Below are positions 60,039 through 64,000 of a DNA stretch of 64,000 nt, one piece after another; within the stretch, counting starts at the first letter, position 1; every line of letters begins with the position of its first letter. Source of the DNA: Streptomyces resistomycificus. Its GTDB lineage: Bacteria > Actinomycetota > Actinomycetes > Streptomycetales > Streptomycetaceae. The position numbers were made by a program, and so were the translations under genes. The stretch spans positions 62,001 through 126,000 of the forward strand of contig NZ_KQ948997.1 in assembly GCF_001514265.1 (NCBI RefSeq), written 5' to 3'. Under the pieces are notes generated by a model. It ran no database searches, was not told where the DNA came from, and worked only from the letters and a program-made list of their open reading frames with translations.

Positions 60039-60790
60039 CCCTGGCCGTACGAGTCATCCCCTGCCTGGACGTGGACAACGGCCGGGTCGTCAAGGGCGTC
60101 AACTTCCAGAACCTGCGCGACGCGGGCGACCCCGTCGAGATGGCCAAGGTGTACGACGCCGAGGGCGCCGACGAGCTGACCTTCCTGGACATCACCGCCT
60201 CGTCGGGCAACCGCGAGACGACCTACGACGTGGTGCGCCGCACCGCCGAGCAGGTCTTCATCCCGCTGACCGTCGGCGGCGGAGTGCGCACCGCCGAGGA
60301 CGTGGACAAGCTGCTGCGGGCGGGCGCCGACAAGGTCGGCGTCAACACGGCCGCGATCGCGCGTCCCGACCTGATCCGTGAGATCGCCGAACGCTTCGGC
60401 CGCCAGGTGCTCGTCCTGTCGGTGGACGCGCGGCGCACCGAGTCGGGCTCCTTCGAGGTGACCACGCACGGCGGCCGCAAGGGCACCGGCATCGACGCCG
60501 TCGAGTGGGCGCACCGGGCCGCGGAGCTGGGCGCGGGGGAGATCCTGCTGAACTCGATGGACGCGGACGGCACCAAGGACGGCTACGACCTGGAGATGAT
60601 CGCCGCCGTCCGCAAGCACGTGACGGTCCCGGTGATCGCCTCCGGCGGCGCTGGCAAGCTCACCGACTTCGCGCCGGCCGTCGCGTCGGGCGCTGACGCG
60701 GTGCTGGCCGCGTCGGTGTTCCACTTCGGCGACCTGCGCATCGGCCAGGTCAAGGACGCACTGCGGGAGGCGGGTCACCCGGTGAGGTGA
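60035..60790 (+). CDS. hisF: Imidazole glycerol phosphate synthase, cyclase subunit
   Basis: A 251-aa TIM-barrel cyclase converting PRFAR plus ammonia (from HisH) to IGP and AICAR. Catalytic aspartates are D12 (IPCLDVDNG) and D131 (LVLSVDARR). The pattern VGGGVRTAEDVDKLLRAGADKV and EILLNSMDADGTKDGYD are family motifs. The start ATG at 60035 overlaps the Rid-family stop. It is the last gene of the operon; a terminator follows at 60804. Confidence 0.97.
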   Translation: MTLAVRVIPCLDVDNGRVVKGVNFQNLRDAGDPVEMAKVYDAEGADELTFLDITASSGNRETTYDVVRRTAEQVFIPLTVGGGVRTAEDVDKLLRAGADKVGVNTAAIARPDLIREIAERFGRQVLVLSVDARRTESGSFEVTTHGGRKGTGIDAVEWAHRAAELGAGEILLNSMDADGTKDGYDLEMIAAVRKHVTVPVIASGGAGKLTDFAPAVASGADAVLAASVFHFGDLRIGQVKDALREAGHPVR

Positions 60791-60803
60791 TTCCGCGTCC
60801 CCC

Positions 60804-60839
60804 GAAGCCCGGGCCGCCTTCAGAGGCGGCCCGGGCTTC
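60804..60839 (+). terminator. his operon terminator
   Basis: GAAGCCCGGGCCGCC and its exact complement form a 15-bp stem (16 with one more T-A pair) with a small loop; the descending arm is followed by TTCTTC. It is 13 bases past the hisF stop. Confidence 0.9.
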
Positions 60840-60856
60840 TTCTCCGGCAGGCGCGA

Positions 60857-60907
60857 AAGGAAAATTGCGCAAAGTATGTTGTGCAACTTTTCCTTCGTAC
60901 TTACGGT
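60857..60907 (+). promoter_or_regulatory. Operator and promoter of the ArsR-type regulator
   Basis: The segment AAGGAAAA-TTGCGCAA-AGTATG-TTGTGCAA-C-TTTTCCTT (60857-60895) is an inverted repeat, one base off perfect phase, and an easily read operator. A promoter overlaps it: TTGTGC (60879-60884) and TACGGT (60902-60907) with a 17-base spacer. The expected start point is near 60914, the ATG itself, so the regulator mRNA is probably leaderless. Autoregulation by the ArsR-type product is likely. Confidence 0.75.
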
Positions 60908-60913
60908 GGGCGT

Positions 60914-61504
60914 ATGACAGGCAGGGAGAGGGACCGCCGGATCACCGACCTCGGGACGCTGAAGGCCCTGGCGCACCCGCTGCGGGCGCGGTTGTACCGG
61001 CAATTGGTCATCACGCGCTCGGCGACCGCCTCGCATCTCGCCGAGCAGGTCGACGAGGCCGTCTCACTGGTCAGCTACCACCTGCGGAAGCTGGCCGAGC
61101 ACGGGCTCATCGAGGAGGCCGCCGCCCACAGCGAGGACGGCCGGGAGCGATGGTGGCAGCCGGCCTCGGACGGGGTGAGCATCCGCGACGAGGACTTCCG
61201 CGACGCCCCCGAGAAGGCCGCCGCCCACAGCGCGGCGGGCAGGCTCTTCTTCGAGCAGCGTGCCGACATGTACCGGCGTCACCTCGACGAGCGCGCGCAC
61301 TGGAGCGACGCGTGGACGACGGCGTCCGGCTCCTCCGAGTGGCTGCTGCGCCTCACGTCCGACGAACTGGCCGGACTGTCCCAGGAGATGTCCGACCTCG
61401 TCCGCAGGTACGAGGAGCGCGGCCGGGCAGCCGTCGACGCCGGTGACGCCGAGGGCCGCGAGAACGTCGCGGTGCACACGTACGCCTTCCCGTTCCGCGG
61501 CTGA
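60914..61504 (+). CDS. ArsR-type winged-helix transcriptional regulator
   Basis: A 196-aa regulator with an N-terminal winged helix-turn-helix: LGTLKALAHPLRARLYRQLV, then the recognition helix region SHLAEQVDEAVSLVSYHLRKLAEHGLIEEA. The C-terminal ~110 residues are helical and unlike metal-sensing ArsR (no Cys pair), pointing to another ligand. The start ATG at 60914 lies directly at the predicted start point; earlier in-frame codons are inside the operator. It probably controls itself and the MFS exporter gene 15 bases downstream. Confidence 0.9.
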   Translation: MTGRERDRRITDLGTLKALAHPLRARLYRQLVITRSATASHLAEQVDEAVSLVSYHLRKLAEHGLIEEAAAHSEDGRERWWQPASDGVSIRDEDFRDAPEKAAAHSAAGRLFFEQRADMYRRHLDERAHWSDAWTTASGSSEWLLRLTSDELAGLSQEMSDLVRRYEERGRAAVDAGDAEGRENVAVHTYAFPFRG

Positions 61505-61519
61505 GAGGACGCCCCTCCG

Positions 61520-62770
61520 GTGCCCGACACCCTCATACCCCCGGCCGTCGCCGTCGGCAGACCGGCCCACCGTGACGGCAACGTCCTGCGCTGGCTCGCC
61601 GCCTACACCTTCTCGATGGTCGGCGACAGCGTGTACTACATCGCCCTGTCCTGGGCGGCCGTACAGGCCGGCACGGCCACGCAGGCCGGGGTGGTCATGG
61701 CGGTCAGCGCGCTGCCGCGGGCCCTGCTGATGCTGGGCGGGGGAGTGGTCGCCGACCGGTTCGGACCGCGCCGCGTCGTCATCGGCAGCGACGCGGTGCG
61801 CTGCGCCGCCGGACTCGCCGTGGCGGCGCTGCTGTTCCTCACCGACCCGGGCCTGTGGCCGCTGGCCCTGCTCGCCCTGGTCTTCGGCACCGTCGACGCC
61901 GTCTTCATGCCGGCCGTCGGGGCCCTGCCCGCGCGCGTGACGACTCGCGACCAACTCGCGCGCGTGCAGGGCATGCGCGGGCTGGGCATCCGGTTCGCGA
62001 GCGTCGTCGGCGCCCCGCTCGGCGGCCTCGCGGTGGCGGTCGGCGGCGCACCCGCCGCCTTCGCGGTGGCGGGCCTGCTGATAGCGGTGTCGCTGCCACT
62101 GCTGGTCTCCGTACGACTGCGGGAACTGCCCCCGGACGACCGGGCCGCCGCCCGTGCGGACACCGCCTGGCGGGACCTCGTGGGCGGACTGCGCTACATC
62201 CGCCGCCACCGTGTCCTGGCCCCGCTGATGGTGGCCATCGCCCTCGGCGACCTCGGCTTCGTCGGCCCCCTCAACGTGGGCCTGACCCTGCTGGCCGACG
62301 AACGCGGCTGGGGCGCCGCCGGGATGGGCTGGGTGCTCGCCGGGTTCGGCGCCGGCGCGGGAGCCGCCTCCCTGCTGCTGACCGTGCGCGGGCGCCTGCC
62401 GCACGCCGGGCGGATCGCGGGGTACGCCATCCTCGCGGGCTCCGTTGCGATCGGCGCCCTCGCCCACGCGCCGGGCGTCCTCGCGGCCGCCGGGGTGGCC
62501 CTGCTCGTCGGGCTGCTCGCCGGGCTCAGCGGCGCCCTGTGCGCCGCCCTGCTGCAGACCCAGGCGGAGCCCGCCTACCTCGGGCGCGTCACAGCGGTCT
62601 CCGGCCTGGTGAGCCTGGGCTTCGCCCCGCTGAGCATGCCGCTGTCCGCCGCGGCCATCGGCGTGTGGGGAACCGGCCCGGTCTTCGTCGTCAGCGCCGT
62701 GGTCTGCGGCCTCGGCGGGGTGGTCGCCCTGTGCGTGCGGGGCCTGCGACGCGCCGAACTGCCCCGCTGA
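61520..62770 (+). CDS. MFS transporter (exporter type)
   Basis: A 416-aa major facilitator superfamily protein with about twelve transmembrane segments. The early motif SMVGDSVYYIALSW and the conserved loop 2-3 segment GGVVADRFGPRRVVIGSD are typical of drug/metabolite efflux carriers. The start is GTG at 61520, 15 bases after the ArsR-type gene, so the pair is likely one operon controlled by the operator at 60857. The substrate is unknown. Confidence 0.9.
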   Translation: MPDTLIPPAVAVGRPAHRDGNVLRWLAAYTFSMVGDSVYYIALSWAAVQAGTATQAGVVMAVSALPRALLMLGGGVVADRFGPRRVVIGSDAVRCAAGLAVAALLFLTDPGLWPLALLALVFGTVDAVFMPAVGALPARVTTRDQLARVQGMRGLGIRFASVVGAPLGGLAVAVGGAPAAFAVAGLLIAVSLPLLVSVRLRELPPDDRAAARADTAWRDLVGGLRYIRRHRVLAPLMVAIALGDLGFVGPLNVGLTLLADERGWGAAGMGWVLAGFGAGAGAASLLLTVRGRLPHAGRIAGYAILAGSVAIGALAHAPGVLAAAGVALLVGLLAGLSGALCAALLQTQAEPAYLGRVTAVSGLVSLGFAPLSMPLSAAAIGVWGTGPVFVVSAVVCGLGGVVALCVRGLRRAELPR

Positions 62771-62782
62771 CCCCGCGGACGG

Positions 62783-63418
62783 TCAGATGCCCAGCTGCTT
62801 GCCGCCGTGCAGTCTGGTGATCGCCTCCTTGTCGCCGTCCAGGTCCACCTTGGCGGCGTCCTGCCGGCCGTACAGGAACAGCAGCAGCTCCGACGGCTCG
62901 CCGGTCGCCGTGACGACCGGAGTGCCCCGGTGGGCGACCGCGGTCTGGCCGTCCGGGCGGCGCAGCACCAGGCCGGTGGGGACAGCACGGCCCATCAGGC
63001 GGGCGGTGCGCTCCAGGCGGGACCACAGGGCGTCCTGGAAGACCGGGTCGAGCTCGCGCGTCGACCAGTCGGGCTGGGCCCGGCGGACGTCCTCGGTGTG
63101 GACGTAGAACTCGATGGTGTTCGACGCCTCGTCGATCTGCTTGAGGGAGAACGGCGAGAACCGGGGCGGGCCGGTCCGGATCAGCTGGATCAGCTCTTCG
63201 TACGGCTTGGCCGCGAACTCGGCCATCGCCCTGTCCAGGCGGGGCGCGAGCTGCTTGATCAGCATGCCGCCGGCCGCGTCGGGGCGGCGCTCGCGCACCA
63301 CCACGTGCGCGGCCAGGTCACGGGTCAGCCAGCCCTCGCAGAGGGTCGGGGCCTCGGGGCCCGCCGCCTCCAACAGGTCGGCCAGAAGAAGTCGTTCACG
63401 CTTGGCGAAGGTCGACAT
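62783..63418 (-). CDS. TIGR03085-family (DinB-like) metal-binding protein
   Basis: A 211-aa protein of the actinobacterial TIGR03085 type, related to mycothiol-dependent maleylpyruvate isomerase/DinB folds. CEGWLTRDLAAHVVVRERRPDA (metal-ligand His) and NTIEFYVHTEDVRRAQPDW (second His) are the recognisable segments. The C-terminal domain (residues 130-210) is a SCP2-like/MDMPI tail. The start ATG is at 63418. Relatives use mycothiol, but the substrate is unknown. It converges with the MFS gene and is divergent from hisI. Confidence 0.88.
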   Translation of the reverse strand: MSTFAKRERLLLADLLEAAGPEAPTLCEGWLTRDLAAHVVVRERRPDAAGGMLIKQLAPRLDRAMAEFAAKPYEELIQLIRTGPPRFSPFSLKQIDEASNTIEFYVHTEDVRRAQPDWSTRELDPVFQDALWSRLERTARLMGRAVPTGLVLRRPDGQTAVAHRGTPVVTATGEPSELLLFLYGRQDAAKVDLDGDKEAITRLHGGKQLGI

Positions 63419-63502
63419 GACAGCCAGCCTACGACCGCCCCCGCGGTCCGCACAGTGGACACCCCACGGTGACTGTCAGTGCCTGGCGGCACAATGGCAC
63501 CC

Positions 63503-63910
63503 ATGACCAGCAGCACGCCCGGCACGCCCAGCCGGCTCGACCCCGAGATCGCCGCGCGCCTCAAGCGCAGCGCCGACGGACTCCTGCCCGCCATCGCCCA
63601 GCAGTACGACACCGGAGAGGTGCTCATGCTCGGCTGGATGGACGACGAGGCGTTGCACCGCACCCTCACCACCGGCCGCTGCACCTACTGGTCGCGCAGC
63701 CGCCGGGAGTACTGGGTCAAGGGCGACACCTCCGGCCACTTCCAGTGGGTCAAGTCCGTCGCCCTGGACTGCGACGCCGACACCGTGCTGGTCAAGGTCG
63801 ACCAGGTCGGCGCCGCCTGTCACACCGGCGCGCGCACCTGCTTCGACGAGGACGTCCTCAAGTCCGTCGAGGGCGGCGCCGGTTCCGACGTACCGTCACT
63901 GGATCAGTAA
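63503..63910 (+). CDS. hisI: Phosphoribosyl-AMP cyclohydrolase
   Basis: A 135-aa monofunctional PR-AMP cyclohydrolase (third step of histidine synthesis). The metal/catalytic motifs are LDCDAD (C90, D91, D93), GAACHTGARTC (C106, C113) and SRSRREYWVKGDTSG. The fused HisE domain of E. coli is absent. The start ATG at 63503 lacks a clear Shine-Dalgarno site; ATG at 63494 is possible. The his operon proper lies 2.7 kb to the left; hisI is instead followed after 11 bases by trpE. Confidence 0.95.
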   Translation: MTSSTPGTPSRLDPEIAARLKRSADGLLPAIAQQYDTGEVLMLGWMDDEALHRTLTTGRCTYWSRSRREYWVKGDTSGHFQWVKSVALDCDADTVLVKVDQVGAACHTGARTCFDEDVLKSVEGGAGSDVPSLDQ

Positions 63911-63921
63911 GGTCAGCCGCC

Positions 63922-64000
63922 ATGGACCTCGAGACGTTCCGCAAGCTGGCCACCGACCGCCGCGTCATCCCGGTCACCCGCAAGCTCCTCGCCGACGGCG
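63922..64000 (+). CDS. trpE: Anthranilate synthase component I, N-terminus only
   Basis: The first 26 codons of a rightward gene running off the right edge: MDLETFRKLATDRRVIPVTR resembles the opening of TrpE from Streptomyces. It starts at ATG 63922, 11 bases after hisI, so the two probably share a transcript. There is no room for a leader peptide attenuator between them. Its pathway also needs PriA, encoded at 58906-59646, for the TrpF step. Confidence 0.8.
   Translation, partial: MDLETFRKLATDRRVIPVTRKLLADG

Overview
The window is a stretch of Streptomyces-like core chromosome. The evidence is very high G+C with strong third-position G/C bias, frequent GTG starts, ATGA/GTGA stop-start overlaps, and the actinobacterial block rsmH-ftsL-ftsI-murEF-mraY-murD-ftsW-murG-ftsQ-ftsZ-pgeF-yggS-sepF-yggT-divIVA. 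I see no insertion sequences, prophage, CRISPR, rRNA or tRNA genes, and no gene whose composition looks foreign. All functions were read from the sequence by motif recognition, without database searches.

Layout. 1-2.5 kb: the start of a leftward ABC-transporter ATPase gene with a TetR-type palindrome in front of it, then rightward genes for a HEPN-domain protein, a SAM methyltransferase and a DUF3040 membrane protein. 2.5-8.4 kb: a leftward, translationally coupled set (MoxR ATPase, DUF58, TgpA-like transglutaminase) and a beta-carbonic anhydrase. 8.8-26.6 kb: the division and cell wall cluster, covering peptidoglycan precursor synthesis (murE, murF, mraY, murD, murG), septal synthesis (ftsW, ftsI), the divisome (ftsL, ftsQ, ftsZ, sepF) and polar growth (divIVA), closed by a strong terminator. 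26.8-30.3 kb: leftward ileS behind a translational T-box riboswitch. The IleRS has a GxHH signature in place of HxGH.

30.6-42.5 kb: a histone-H1-like/DksA zinc-finger fusion, lspA, an RluD-type pseudouridine synthase, a GNAT acetyltransferase, a CPA1 antiporter, a 21-unit heptanucleotide repeat array, an MscS channel, a small hydrolase, a Tat-exported PhoD phosphatase, a DsbA-like protein, a small membrane protein and a DUF2252 protein. 42.7-53.2 kb: dnaE, a 54-aa basic protein, an NYN-domain putative RNase, an ABC exporter pair with a downstream membrane protein, YbaK, a LON-domain protein and an unrecognised protein. 53.3-60.8 kb: a beta-helical membrane protein diverging from the histidine operon hisD-C-B-(54-aa membrane protein)-hisH-priA-(Rid-family protein)-hisF, which is tightly coupled and ends in a terminator. 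60.9-64 kb: an ArsR-type regulator with an apparently leaderless promoter inside a palindromic operator, an MFS exporter, a TIGR03085-family protein, hisI and the start of trpE.

I did not find a clearly new multi-gene system. The observations most worth a second look are the GxHH isoleucyl-tRNA synthetase under T-box control, the heptamer array, the H1-like/DksA fusion, the Rid protein lacking its usual arginine inside the his operon, and the HEPN and NYN putative RNases.
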